Positions 43,489-56,761 of a stretch of DNA of 64,000 nt are shown here, piece after piece. A program made the translations under genes and the position numbers. The notes below the pieces were generated by a model. That model was not told where the DNA came from and made no database searches. It saw nothing but the letters and a program-made list of their open reading frames with translations. Source of the stretch: Numida meleagris (Eukaryota > Chordata > Aves > Galliformes > Numididae); contig NC_034414.1 of the NCBI RefSeq assembly GCF_002078875.1, forward strand, positions 14,558,107 to 14,622,106, given 5' to 3'. Each line of letters opens with the position of its first letter. Within the stretch, counting starts at the first letter, position 1.

Positions 43489-43561
43489 GTAGTTAAGGCT
43501 GTAGTGAAGGCAGTAACTGCAGGTAGGGCTGTAATTAAAGTAGTAGCTGTAGTTAAGGCTG
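43489..43561 (+). repeat. Imperfect tandem repeat, about 2.5 units of 25-34 bp
   Basis: GTAGTTAAGGCTG occurs at 43489 and again at 43549. A degenerate middle copy, GTAGGGCTGTAATTAAAGTA, lies between them. Confidence 0.6.
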
Positions 43562-44987
43562 AGTGCTATTTTGCAATTAAAGCTTCAACTCAGTCATTTA
43601 GCACTATAGGAGAAAACTCAGCATCTAGCCCTCAGCCATCTTACAGCTGTTTACTCCTCAAGCGCAAATAGACTTTCTGTGAATTTGCAGATCAGTTCAT
43701 TAATTAATACAGGAGTTCAAATTATTAAGACTTAGATCCTTTAAGAGATCTTAATTTAAAAATTGAAACAGGTCCCTATATTAAAAGAGCATAAAGAACG
43801 CAAGGTGCAGTACTCAAAAGCTACGAACCGCTAAAGTGAAGCCTAGACAGGCTACGCTGCACTCTGTAGATAAGTGAGCATGAAGCAGTGGGTCTGCTGC
43901 TGTCCACAATGCCTCTGCTTTACTTTTGCAGCAGTTGGAAAGCCAGTGGTCAAGTGGGGGAAGTGTGGTGCCACCAAGGATAACATTGTGAGGAGGCAGT
44001 TGATTGACATACTTGGAGAATCAAGCTCTCTGTGCCTGCAACACAGTCCTTCTGTGAATGCAAATGAAAAGGTGCTTTAAATTGAGATGTTCACAGCTAA
44101 TCGCAAGCTCCAGGTTCCCTTATTTTTGGAGTAGTTAGTATTTGTAAACCTAAAATACTGTGATGCAAATCCTACCTAGCATCTATAGCAAGGCTTGAAT
44201 GTGGTGAGCAGAAATTATGAATGGATCCATAAAACAAAGAATTAGAATAAATCAAACATTAAACAGATGCTTATTCAAAAAGCCTCACACTATCAAAACA
44301 CCAAATGAGACAAAGATTCGGTGGAAAAACTTGTATAAGCTCATAATTAATGCACTTATCCTAACGTTCATGAATATTCTGGGACCAAGTTAATTTTATA
44401 CTAGTAATCTAAAAAGGAGCATATCTTAAATTCTCAGAACTTAATTTTGCAGACTTAAAGCTCTTTTAATGTACCTTGAAATGTATTATAGGTAAGGCTC
44501 GTATTAGCCCTTATTAATAAGGTTGTCTAATATCTCCCTTCATAATCCTCATTTAAAATTGCTTATGACTTGCTACCAATCTAACAGCTCAGAGATTTTC
44601 TCTTCTGTTTGTCTGCTTCAGACTGGTTTCATGTTTGTGTCTACTATTTCAATCTTATTTAAATTAAATGTGCTTTTTCCCATAAAAACTGAAAATTACT
44701 AGCATCCTTAAATGCAAAGGAAAAACTTGATGATGGATTCACATTCTCGGGAAAAATGTATTCAAACACAACCACTAGAAAAGTTTGTATTGACTAATGG
44801 AAATTCTCTAGAGAATCAGGATGAAAATTCAACCTGCAATGGCAATGCTTCACAGAACCATTTTTTTTCCTAAAACTGATAGTAGAAGCTGCTGTGACCG
44901 AGGTTGTCACAATGCACCGAATTTCAAAACGCAGAACCTCTAACTGAGTGCACAAATAACAGGAGTTAGATCTGAGACTGAGAGCTG

Positions 44988-45012
44988 GGAAAACCAGGTA
45001 GGGAAAACCAGG
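44988..45012 (+). repeat. Direct repeat of GGGAAAACCAGG in a purine-rich block
   Basis: Two identical 12-mers lie back to back, separated by TA. The surroundings (about 44960-45170) are strongly purine-biased on the plus strand. Confidence 0.6.
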
Positions 45013-46299
45013 GCTGGAATCTAGTGACAAAGAGACAAGAATTTGGGACATGGGACCAAATATGGAGCAGAAATGAGTGGGAGAAGTTGGCAAGACTGGA
45101 GTGGAGTGGAAAACAGGGAAAGAGATGGGAACAGAGTGCTAGCAATGGAAACTCCTGGTGAGATGGGATAAAAATTACGAATTCTGGCATTTCCTAATTT
45201 CAAGAGCCTGAATTTGATACACGAACAATACCTAGATGCAGGACATTTCCATATGTTTTAGATAACACACACACATTTGTATACATAACTCTGTAGAAGA
45301 GAAAGGATATATGCATCATCATGCCTTGACATTAAATTAGAAATGGAGCTTGGACACTGAGATGGACAGCAACTGAATTCCACTCTTCTGAATTATCTCA
45401 TCACAGGTGTGGTGATAGATCAAATGCAAGAGGTAAGCAAATTAGGAGCTAGATGATCCCTGTTAGCATTTCTAACAAACACACACTGGATTTGGTGTTA
45501 CAGATATCCTCAGCTCAAAAAGAAATAGTAATCAATTCTAATGGGAAAATGGTGTTGTTTTTTTTTTTTTCTGATGTATATGGGCAGCTGATGGGTCTGC
45601 AAAGTGTCGCCAGCATTTGCTAGGGAGAGCTGAGAGCAGAGGAATGGACTGTGTTGGGGTTGGAAGTTGCTATTTTCTCTTCCTTCATTATGCCACTGTC
45701 ATGCACAATGGCTTTCTTCTCACTCAAGAAAATTAGAGCACGTAATCAACATAATTCTTCCCACATGCACAGATCTCTGGATTTCTCTAGGGGTTCCCAA
45801 CAGAGACACTGATAGGGGAGAATTGCTGCATATACAGTCAGTTAATCATGGGCCTGTACTGACTGCCTCTTTGGGAATCATATCTGGTGTTGGAGAAAGC
45901 TACATATATGTGTTGGCTTGGTCCCAGCTCATAGTTGTTTGGGATCAAGAGATTTAGAGGCAGCACAGAGACCAGCACTGCTGTGGGGTTCTCCATCACC
46001 TGGTGGCCTGCAGCAATCTCCTTCCTGAGGGACATGGTATTGTTTCACAGTAAGTGAAATGGAGAGAATTGCAGAGATGGCAAAAACGTACTTTATCAGC
46101 TTTCTGTAAGGAGCAATGGGAATTAGGATCATTACAAACTCCCAAGAATTATAACTCAACAGTATCCCCTATCAATCCTTCAATTCATGAGCTCTTTTCA
46201 TTCAAGAAAAGAGAAAAAATGTTCCTACTTTTCCAAGACTCCTATAGATATAATTTCAGATTATGTTCAGAGCAACTTGGGCACTATAATAACTTGCTA

Positions 46300-46414
46300 A
46301 GATTGAGAACTGAAGCACAGAGGGGTAATGTGACTTGTCTAAGACTACCATGAATGCCCGCAGCAGAGGCAGAAATCAAGCTCAGATCATTTAGGTTCAG
46401 AGATTTAACCATAA
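46300..46414 (+). mobile_element. MIR-like SINE remnant
   Basis: GAGAACTGAAGCACAGAGGG, GTAATGTGACTTGTCTAAGA, GCAGAGGCAGAAATCAAGCT and CAGAGATTTAACCAT follow MIR (GGAAACTGAGGCACAGAGAGG, TTAAGTGACTTGCCCAAGG, GGCAGAGCCGGGATTCGAAC, GCTCTTAACCACT). Confidence 0.65.
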
Positions 46415-47577
46415 GAAACTCATTCTTCTTGCCTAGAGACAAGTAGGAGGGATTGCTCAGTATCTAACATTCTGAAGCACTGCAAGGCAGTACGCTGGGA
46501 AGAATCACTGTTGAAAGAGATGAGGGATCGTCTCTGCATGTCATTGCTTGGAAGGGTAAAGAGGAGGAAGAGCCCAAGAGATCTAAACTAATAGAAACAG
46601 CATCCAACCACATCCTCCGCTTCCTTTGTTGTCTGCTGTTTGCTCACAGAACTCCCCTGCTCCTGGAGGGACAGCAAAGATTTGTTGGGTTACTTCAGTA
46701 GCTCAGGGACTCTCTCTCCACAAGACTGCCTTATTGTGTAGTTTCTGCAGTTAGCGGAATTATTCACACAGTTCCTCTTCCCCTCAAAGGTCTAAAGACA
46801 CATGTTTAAATCTATGGCTTACTATTCCATGTATATGCATATATGCAGGATTGTGCAATACAGGCTTTCAGTAATGGGGATTAACTACAACCAAGGCCTG
46901 ACTGAAGTCTGGCAATGACAAATGATGTCAGTGAAACAGTCAGTCCATTCTTACCTCTCTCCCCTACACAAACACAATTGGACTGAACTTTTATCAATTC
47001 TTCCAGGTAGCCATCAGCACTACAGAAAATAATGCTGGTCTAAGGAGTAACTCCCATCAGACACTGACTCTGAGGTGTGCAACAAGGCTCATGAATAGCT
47101 TTCTGAGGCCAGTCAAGGACCTGTGGTCAAACTTTGGACTAAGCAGTTCACTCGTGACAGCAGAGGATTTTTGGTTGCACACTAACAGCTCTGCTGTACT
47201 GACAAAGTTCACCGCATCATGCTGTTAAACCCCATCTCATCCTCCCACTCTGACTGACAGAAATACCTGGAGACTCCTTGTGTGGCTGTCATTGGAAATG
47301 TTACAGTTTCATCTCATTACCAACTTTCACAGCACAGAGAAAGTCGTTCTGAAAATTAACTTCTGGGTGCATGGAGGAACATCTCATTAAAGTTTCATAT
47401 CTCAGCCATGAGTCGGTCTGTTTTGTTCCTTTTCATGCTGGCTGAAAGTACCATCTACAAGGGGGAGGTAAAATTGTTGCCTTGAAAAGCTCTGAGGTCG
47501 GTTAGTGTGTGCTCCTGGGGAAAGGGAGTCACAACCAGATTGCCTTTCTTTGTGAACTATGAGGCACACTGTTATAT

Positions 47578-47600
47578 ATTCCTTCCTTCCTTCCTTCCTT
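47578..47600 (+). repeat. TTCC short tandem repeat
   Basis: About five TTCC/CTTC units. Confidence 0.8.
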
Positions 47601-48618
47601 TCTCTCTTTACCGCCCAAACCAGATAGATCACAAGGCACCAGTACCAGCCATGCTGGGCTCCATGCCAGGAGAATTAATGAAGTGGTGTAATAGCTCACA
47701 TGGAGGCCTAGTGATTGGCACCATACTTAAAATACATCTGCAAGGCAGGAGATCATAGCATTGCTGCTGTGTTCTGTTTATTACAGGCACGTCTCTTCCG
47801 TTCCATTGATTTCTTTATTAGCGCATTTTAAGGCTGCAGTAGTGGGGGCTGGCTCTGCTTGAAACGTGGAGGCTTGAATTCCAGCACTGCTTACGGAAAG
47901 GAAATCTCCCTTTGAGACTCTAGACTCGGATGACACAGGCTGCTGCTAACATGAACAAGAAGCCTACCAAGAGGTTCACAAGGAGTTTGAAAAATCCTGC
48001 AGGGCAATGTGAGACTAAGTTGGATTTCATACTTTTTGTTGTTTTATTTTTCACAGAAGGAAGGGAGATAATTTTATTTAAAGAGTAGAGGTCCTGCAGT
48101 GAGGACTTCATTTCTTAGTCTAGAGGGGAGGTTTGAAGGCAGCTGCAAGCAACAGATGTGCAGACTCGCACCTCTTTGTTTTTCATCTGCACTGGTAAGA
48201 GGTCAAATCTTGACACAGACAAGGAAGGAACGGGTGCATCTCAGTATATTCATCAACCTCCATTCAATCACATCACCAGCTTCAAACAATTTTGCAATTT
48301 ATTATTCAAAACTTGGAACACAAAGCTGTACAGCTCAGGACTGAGAGGCAGTGAATTGGCTGTAAAGGCAGCCAGTATGGCTCCGGGTCTACTCTGAATT
48401 GCCTTGCCTCAGGGCATAGACTGAAAAGACATGGCCTGTAGCAGCCTGAGGATGGAGATGAGCTGAAGTCATGACCATTTACACTGCCAAGGGCCAGGAA
48501 GAGTAGGTGTGTATGGGAGGAGATGCAGAACTGCTGGTACTTTCTGCAACTCCAGTTGCTGAGCTTGCTGTAGTAACAAATTCAGACACAGCTAAAAGCT
48601 GGCATAGTGGTGCAGGCT

Positions 48619-48642
48619 GCAGCAGCTCGATGCAGCTGCTGC
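48619..48642. repeat. CAG/CTG hairpin
   Basis: GCAGCAGCT (48619-48627) pairs perfectly with AGCTGCTGC (48634-48642) across a 6-nt loop. The flank to about 48670 is also CAG-rich. Confidence 0.6.
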
Positions 48643-49465
48643 CCTTGCCACAGCTCACTGCAGCAGCACACTGCACAGTCAACATAGCACAGAGTCAGGG
48701 CTCTGGGGGACCATGGTGCCTGTGGTATCCCTAGAGATGATGGTGATCAGAGGGTATTACTCCTGAAATGCTCATCCTGTTCTCGGCCAGGCACCAGGTC
48801 TTCACTCAGCTGTTGGGCTTATTGCTGGCTCCCTTGGAAATTCCTAGAAAGCTCCTGCTGGCAACTGAATTAACATGGAAATGTTTTTAGACTGCCCCTG
48901 CGATATTCCTCCAAGCAGTCTCCTTTGTATCTGCATTCATGCCCTGCCTGTAATTGCAAAGGACCCTCTGCTGCCTCCCTGTCAATCCTGGATGTGAGCC
49001 GAAATGAAGCAGAGTGGAGCATAAACAGGAAGAGCTGCAAGCAGGCAGCCTGAAGAGAACATGCAAATTCCATTTCAGATGCCCTAGATTCCTTTTTTCT
49101 CCCACCTCCTAATGTTTTAAAGCCTCTTCTTAAAACAGGTTTCACCACTGCTTTCATTTTCCAAATATCATTCATCCAGTGAAAGAAAACACAAGCCACA
49201 CTAGACAGATGAGTCCAAACCTGAAAGCCTTGATTTTTATATCCATATGTGACATCTACATAGGCCTGCTTTTCACTGTAAAGCACTTTAAAAAACCCTT
49301 ATTTTAGCCATCTTATGCCTACATACATTTCATAAATTTTCTAACTTACTAGGAAATAATGATGCACAATGCAAGACTGCAGCTCTTCCTCAAATCTCCT
49401 ACTATTGAAATTTTTTATGTCTGGAATCTGTCACTGACTATTTGCAATACGCTTTCAGACACTCA

Positions 49466-49597
<132 letters not shown>

Positions 49598-52559
49598 TCA
49601 AAATGCAAGTTAAATTATCTGTGACAGCATTCCCACTCCAAGGCCTGTTTTGTTTTTTTTTAATCCAGCATAGCATCCAACCTATTACATTTTAGTTGAT
49701 GTCATTCTTTTTCTCTTCCAGACAGGAGAACACACACCCCCAAAATCCAGTCTTTGCAGTACTCCAAACCATCTTCCAAATGCCCATCCTGATGAATGCA
49801 AGGTTTGAGCCTGCACTGTCCTTACAGGAAATGAGCAATATCAACGCAGTCTGAGAGAGAGACTGAGGGAAACTGTATGAGGAAATTTTCAGTTTGGATT
49901 TAGGGCTGACATACTCCACCAAATGCCAGCTTCTTAAGGTAGGAGTGAATGCCATCAGTGTATTCCTTTGACAGTAAACAGTATTAGTGAAGTCGTGAGA
50001 AAAAAAAATGTATTTGTTGTAAATGCTACTGCAAAAAGCTCCTATTAGGAGTTGTTTACATAGGCATATGGCTTTGAAAACATTTTGGGCAGCTAGCTCC
50101 AATGGAGAAACTCCTTGAACCCAGCACTGCTTTCAACTGAGAGTATTAACAGCAGGAAAGAAGAGAGAGGATTCCCTTCCTTCCAGCAAAGCTCAATTCT
50201 TTTATTATTTGGCAACATGGGAACAAGCAGCAAGCAGGCAGCCATGACCTTCAGGATGGTAACTCCTGTTTTAAATCAAAGAAAATGTATATTGACTAAT
50301 TTACTCATTTCCATTACCCGCAGGCAACACCGCTATGCACACCCATCTGTTTCTCAGTACTCAAGTACTTTTGTACAACTGTTACATTTACATGATTTTA
50401 TATCCAAAACAAAAAACCCTGTATTAAAATTGAGATGGCTTTTTTGCCTTTTTATTTGCAGCTCTTGAAGAGTCACAGAGATGAGAGAAGGACTTTAGGC
50501 AGGCTGAAAAAAGCTCTCTTCTCTTGTCTTTACTTATAAGAAGGCAAAATGTGCATCTTTGATGTCTTGCTGATAAAAGGTGCAACTCAGAGAAAAATCT
50601 TCAAGGCAGAACAGTCAGTTCAGGTGCCCTGTTAGAACACAAACCTACTGGAAATGGTCAATTGACAGTATGCATGAATGTCAGGCAAACAACAGCCATT
50701 TGCTACAATGGTTCAATAGAAAGTTACCTGCCCAGAAACTGAAGACCCAGCATTAGCATAATCTAATCCAGCAACACCCATAACAGAGCTCAGCCTCAGT
50801 CTTATACCATCTTCTCTTCATTTTTATAACGCTCCTCTAGCACTGCACATGGATGCAAGTGTAATTATACCTCCATCCACCTGTAAAGGAGATCAGTCTC
50901 CACCCCCCCAGATAAACATACAGAGTATGACAATGTCTTGGAAATGATCTCTGATCTGAACAGAAGTCTGGAATGATCAATTAGAGACAACTTGTAAATA
51001 ATGCAGGCTAACTTGATGCAAAACCAGAATATGCTGTAATAGGATACTTGGGGAGTGTAATAGATATTTCTAAAGGAGACTTCCAGCAAAACAGCGCACA
51101 TTCAAAACAGATACTGGCCATTTACTTATCACTGAGCCCTATGATTGCCATTAAGGACATTTAAAACGGCCATTAAGGATCCTGCTTTTGATGTGAGCTA
51201 GGAAATCCAACAGTTAAGGTACAATGTGACCTGAACGCAGCATTTCTCCAAACTGGATGTATGTTCGTTACAAAACATCTCACATTCGTTCAGGAGAACG
51301 GTGCAGCAAAAGGAAATGTACAAACGCTACCCTTCCATGCCTCAGAGCCACAACAGTCTCAGCAGACTTGCCTCAAGCTCTGGCTGGTGCAGAACGTATG
51401 TGAGCCCTGAGCCAGCCTCACTCTCAGACCACTCAGAGGCAGTGAAAGGGAAGGGATGACACCCTTGATAAAGAATACATTATTCACCAGGGGAAAGAAG
51501 TCTCTTCACCATTTCATCCCGTCTTCTCATCAGCTGGTATCCACAACACAGGCACGTTCAGACTTGAGTTTAAGGGAGGACCAACTAGAAAAATAAAGTT
51601 CCTGTAAAGTGGCAAAAATAAAATTCTTTTTTTTTTTTTTTTCTCCCAGAGCCATAGTAAGACAGAAAGGACAGAGGATGCCACCGTCCATCAGATGTGG
51701 AGTGAGCTTCATCTTGTGTTGTACAATGCTTTTCCCTGAATGATCAACCAAACTGAGCTGGTGGTAGTCTTTAGCTAGAGGTCCTGACTCACCTCATAGA
51801 GAGCATTTTGAAAGCCTTACATTGCCTTCCCTCCAGATATGTGGGACTAAGTATAGTGGGATAATACGTATGCAGTTTGAGGTGGCAGTAGACCTTTAGG
51901 GTTTTTGTGGGTTTTCTTTTTTTTCCTCTAAACACCAAAAAAAAATCCAAGAATAATTTCCACCTCTTCTCTACAGCCCACTCAGCAGAGCAGAATGTGG
52001 ACTCCGTCAAGAATTGACGCATTCATTGCTGACTGGGCCCCCAAACCACAAGAATTTCCAGTAGGCAGTTTTGTACCTCTCTGACCCTTCCCATATCTCT
52101 TTTAACATGGACTCTAGTGCCAGGTATGGACAGTGAGCTCAGGAATGTCATGGCAGACATAAGTATTTTTTTTTGTATTGTGGCAGCACTCCTCTCAGTA
52201 ATCAGGGTGCCAATGGGACCAGGCACTGCCTGCAAGCTCAACCACAAGAGAATTTTATGCTCCACCTTCTAGCTGGGACATATCTCTGCTCTCTATCTTT
52301 GGAGCACTTTGAATCTGGGGACCATCTTGGGAGGCCAAGAGCCTACACCAGAGTAGCAGAAGCAGCATCACTTCCACTGGGAATTAGCCTTCTTCCCTGC
52401 ATTTGCATTTCCCTTCTTTATATTGCCAGTTTAAAAATGCCAGAAGGAAGGGAGAGGAACATATGGGAATAGGGAAGGCTTGTTATGATTTACCTAAGAG
52501 CCTATCTGCCTGGATGGCCTTATGCATTCATATTTGGAAGGAATTCTCTTGTGCCAAAA

Positions 52560-52584
52560 TGAAACAAAACAAAACAAAACAAAA
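52560..52584 (+). repeat. AAAAC short tandem repeat
   Basis: About four AAAAC units followed by an A run. Confidence 0.85.
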
Positions 52585-55007
52585 ATCCCACTGTATGTGG
52601 TAATTACTTGGCATTAATGGAACATTGCAGAGTAAATGCATTTAATTTGGTCCCATTCCAGCTGATCTCTCTGGCTCTCTATGTCATATATGACCACATC
52701 AACTCCTCGCTCTGCAGGTAGAACAGAGGACTCGTTACCTTTTGATTGTTCTAAAGACTCTAAAGCTGTAGGGACTTTAGCACGTGGCTGGAAAATCAGA
52801 ATAGATGAAAGCAACTTCTTTTGTCACAAACACGGCCAACATTCCTCTTGGGCCCTACATATGCTGAAAAAGAATCTGAAAAGGAAATACAGCCCTGCAG
52901 AAGTCGCTGAAATCCTGACCCAGGGTGGTCACAGACTGCCTAGAACTCCTCACCCCAGACAATGGAGTAAGAAGTCAGCTCCATGAGCTTGCATGCAGCA
53001 GGCTTTTGAAGGGAGATCGTGGGAGTGCAAGGGAGCCATTAAATGAGCTATGACGCTGTCAGGCTCTCTGCAACATCCTTCTTTGACAGAGTACAACAAA
53101 GGCTTTACAATTCCATTGCAGCACAAGATGAGAATGGGGAGAGAGAAAGAGATAGAGGTCTGAAAAAAGGGTCCCATGGAAATGGGCACAGTTCTCAGAG
53201 GTGGTGCAGAGAAAATGAAAGGCATACACATTCAGTAAGGTGTTACAGCTTCACACTCACACACTGGTCAAGTTTACTTTCTGGTTGCTCCCAGTGATGC
53301 TATCCAGCCAGCTCATCCAAATCCCTCCATTGCCTCTCTTAGCCTGTCCTCCTGCTCTGGGAACATCCCTAGAGCTGTACTGCAGACAAGTGCAGCACAG
53401 TGAAAAATGGAAGTAAAACAGCCACTCTCTTCCTCTCACCCAGGGCTGGCAGAAGATTTTGGGTGTAGAGACAGATTCAAGATCTTGGATCCGAGGAAAC
53501 TATGTCACTTGGCACAAGATGATGAACCAACCCATTATTTTGAAGTGATTTTTGAGCTGAAACATTCCCATCAGTTTCTATGACAACTCATTTTAGGTCA
53601 TAGATTTCTAATCCGAGAAACCTCCTAATTAGTGTAGTTGCAGGTCATTTGTACTAATCAAATTGTTGGCTACTTTGCAAATGCTTTTCTTACTGACCCC
53701 AAAATCCCAGAAGGGCTCAACCACAGAATAATTGTTCTGCAGTATACCTCTTAAAAGTGCTTAGCAGAAGCCTGATGTGATGCAAATAATTTATCAGTGT
53801 TAACAGTATGAGAAGCAATATTTTCAATTTTCATGAGCAGAAAAGGCCTTTCATCTTATTTTCTCTTGGTTCTGCAAATAAGATCCAAATGTGTAACTGG
53901 CATCTACCTACAGAGGAATCTTTGTTTAGAGTCATGGTTGCTACGCTCAAATTCAGTAATATTTCACAGAAGCCTGCAGAACAAGCAAATATAGCTAGGA
54001 AAAAGGACAAGATCTCTAAACATCTCAGGAATTCCAAAGAAGTGCTTGAATGCCTGAAACGTTGTCTGTTTTTAATACAATTATTTCTACTGATGTATTA
54101 ATATATACTGCCCCTCCCTAAAAACCTTGCCTCAAAACATATATTCATGTATTCCAAAGACAGAACAGACTGTCACGTCTGATCACCATGAATGCACTTG
54201 CCAAAGGATGTTACCTGGTTATGCTTACAGTAAGACTATGCCATTTTTGAGTTTCCAGTGGCTTACGTAAAGAAATGAACTTAGGAAAATACACATCCTC
54301 TGACTTCAGCTGAGCTGGTAACTTTGTTTTTGACATTGCAGCTGCTGTACCTAATGTTTTTTTCTCCAGTTTTTTCTACAAGGAAAATGTTTAAACTCCT
54401 CACTGTTTAGAGTGAGTCTCAGTCCTAGATCTGCAGCTCCTGGATTCAGGCAAAGATTGGCAAATCTCAGCTCTCATCAGGGAAAGAAGGTACCTTTCTA
54501 ATTTGATGGTCTGAAAGAAAACTTCAAAATCTAAAGACACAAAGACCCCCAGAAGAAATACCAGAAGTCGACATTATAAAATTCCACAGCTTCAAGCCCA
54601 CTCTCACATTTGAAGACTTTGGGCCATAATTTCAATTTTGGCCGTGGTAATTTTGATTATTTCGCAGATCATCTCTGCATCCTCCTTATAAATGAAGCAA
54701 GGCAAAGCGGGAGGCACTAAGAAGGTGGCACTACCTAACAGGACAGAATGTCACCTGGCATTCTTTGGCTTTCTCTGCTTTTTGAAGGCATCCCAGATTT
54801 CTTTGTAAAAGCATGTTTCCTCTACTGACAGTGCTCTGCAGCTCCTGCCTGCAGTAATATATGAGAGATTTTAGCACTACTGCTGTGAAATCTCGAAGCG
54901 CTATTTTATAAGGAGCCATTTCCCCCCCTGCATCGATGGCAAGAACACAAGGCGAAGCCAAACAAAGCTCTTATTCATTGCCTTAGCCCTCTAAGTCACA
55001 CACCCCC

Positions 55008-55037
55008 ATGCCTATGCACACACACACAGACACACTT
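55008..55037 (+). repeat. CA-rich low-complexity run
   Basis: An interrupted CA dinucleotide run. Confidence 0.7.
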
Positions 55038-55247
55038 CAGCAAGATCCTTGTGCGTACTCAAGCAGGCACAGCCCCAGGCAATAAAAGGAGAAAGGGACC
55101 TCATAATTGTCATTTATCAATATTCATAAAGAAACTGCCTTAACCCCTCCTGTGCATGCTATGAAAAAAAAAAAAACCACAACACAAAATGAAACCTAAC
55201 CAAAATAAAAACAAAATGAAATAATAATCTTGCTGCTCATTACCGCA

Positions 55248-55530
55248 GGGAATTTCCTCTCAATGTCACCAGTGCCCTGTGCAGTAATTGGCATTATCTG
55301 TTATCTCTGAAGCCGTAATAAGGTTTGCCACGGGGCATTTTCTCTAATCATATTTTTATTTGTCAGCTTGTGAGATACAGACACCAAATATGAGCTTGAC
55401 CAAAGCACAAACCCAACACACAAAATAAGGACGCGGCCAATCCCAGCTTTTGGTGGTGATGTCACCCCCAGCCAATGCGGCACCCGCCAGCTCGCTCTGC
55501 CCGGCTCCCACCTCCTCCCGTGCTGCAGCA
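55248..55530. promoter_or_regulatory. Motif cluster, candidate intronic enhancer or alternative promoter
   Basis: Within about 280 bp I see GGGAATTTCC (55248-55257, an exact kappa-B consensus), tandem TTATCT units (55294-55306, GATA type), two CCAAT boxes (GGCCAAT 55435-55441, GCCAAT 55471-55476), a CRE-like TGATGTCA (55457-55464) between them, then a locally GC-rich stretch (about 55478-55530). The surrounding intron is AT-rich. The motifs are seen directly; activity and factor binding are inferred. Confidence 0.35.
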
Positions 55531-56184
55531 TTCCCTTGCTGCAAATAAGAGCCTCTTCCTGAGGAAAGCAAGAATTTGCGACCCACTCCAGTATTTGCTC
55601 CTATATTGTTTTACAGTAATTATAGGTGGTGCTGAATTAGCTGAGAGCTCTCCCACAGTATGGATGCAAGGTATGCAAAAGGATTATTGATTCGCAGCAT
55701 CCAGCTGAGACATCTTAAAGGTACTGATATAAGAGTAGACACCCATTATTTGGTAGCTTAGGAAAAAATCATTAGTTACATCCAAAACCTCTGTCCTAGC
55801 TAGCAAGGTCTTATGACCAAGGGACTCCAGGTTACTCTGCCATTTCTTGCATCACTTCTCAGCACATCCGTGTGCTGCAGCACAGCACAGAGCCCTCGGA
55901 GCTAGCACAGAGCTGGAAGCAGAAGCAGTGCTGCTGCATCACTGAGCTCACCATTCTGTTCGCTAGCTCAGGCAAAGCACCAGGGTAACACAGATATATT
56001 GTTTGTAGGATCTCATATAATACCTCTGCACAGCACTGCTTTTTTAAAAAAGGGTCCCTAGCACATCATGGGAAGCTCTTACAGAACTGAGAAGCAGGTT
56101 TCCTGTGAGCTTTTTCCCAGATGTGACTGCATTTCAGAGTGAGACACCTCAAATCTTTGCTCCTAGTTTCCATTAAATAAAATA

Positions 56185-56761
56185 TGAGGACTGCTCCGAA
56201 AGTAATGTTCCCTATTCTATTATGTTGGCCCATGACATCAAAGGCAGATGTTGGTGGTATGGCAGTAGAGGTTGAACCTTCCCATCAGTATCTCATTACA
56301 TGTTATCGCCGTGCGACAGATGGCAGCAGAGGGGCAGTCTGACAGAATGGCATTTGACGTGGAAGTGAAGATGAGGCAAAGATGTATCACTGAATTCCAC
56401 CATACAGAAAAATAATGGCACCCATTGACATTCACTGTCACTTGCTGAACGTTTATGGAGACCAACCAGTGGCTGTGAGCACAGTGAAAGTTGGACTGCA
56501 TGGACAACGTTTTCCTAGCAATGATGCAACAATAGCAGCAGTGAAACAGTGGGTCACTTCTGCTGGTGCAGATTTTTATGAGCGTGGCATCTGGCTTTTG
56601 TTTACTACTGACAAAAATGCATAGCTAATGGTGGTGATTCCATTGAAAATAGCGTTTTGTAGCTGACAATTTGCTCTATTAAATAGTGTTATTGTGCTAT
56701 TTGTAACTGTTGTAGTTTCCATGGAAATAAATAAGAGGCATTACTTTCAGAGCAACCTATG
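56185..56761 (+). mobile_element. Internally deleted Galluhop-type mariner, flanked by TA
   Basis: Terminal inverted repeats GGACTGCTCCGAAAGTAATG (left) and CATTACTTTCAGAGCAACC (right) bound 577 bp, with TA at 56183-56184 and 56762-56763, the mariner target-site duplication. The frame from 56415 keeps the transposase start (MAPIDIHCHLLNVYGDQPVA) and later pieces (AAVKQWVTSAGADFYERGIW). The middle, including the catalytic domain, is missing, so it is a non-autonomous derivative. The family is inferred from remembered chicken mariner sequence. Confidence 0.92.
56415..56624 (+). pseudogene. Mariner transposase remnant
   Basis: A 69-codon open frame that fuses the N-terminal helix-turn-helix start of a mariner transposase to a short later portion. 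A full mariner transposase is about 340-350 residues, so most of the protein, including the DDD/E-type catalytic triad, is deleted. It cannot be an active transposase. Whether the short peptide is made is unknown; there is no sign that it is. Confidence 0.85.

Noticed and set aside
49692..50102. 136-codon minus-strand frame just downstream of exon B's acceptor side
   Set aside because: It lies in the intron upstream of exon B, has no kinase similarity, and is not joined by splice sites.
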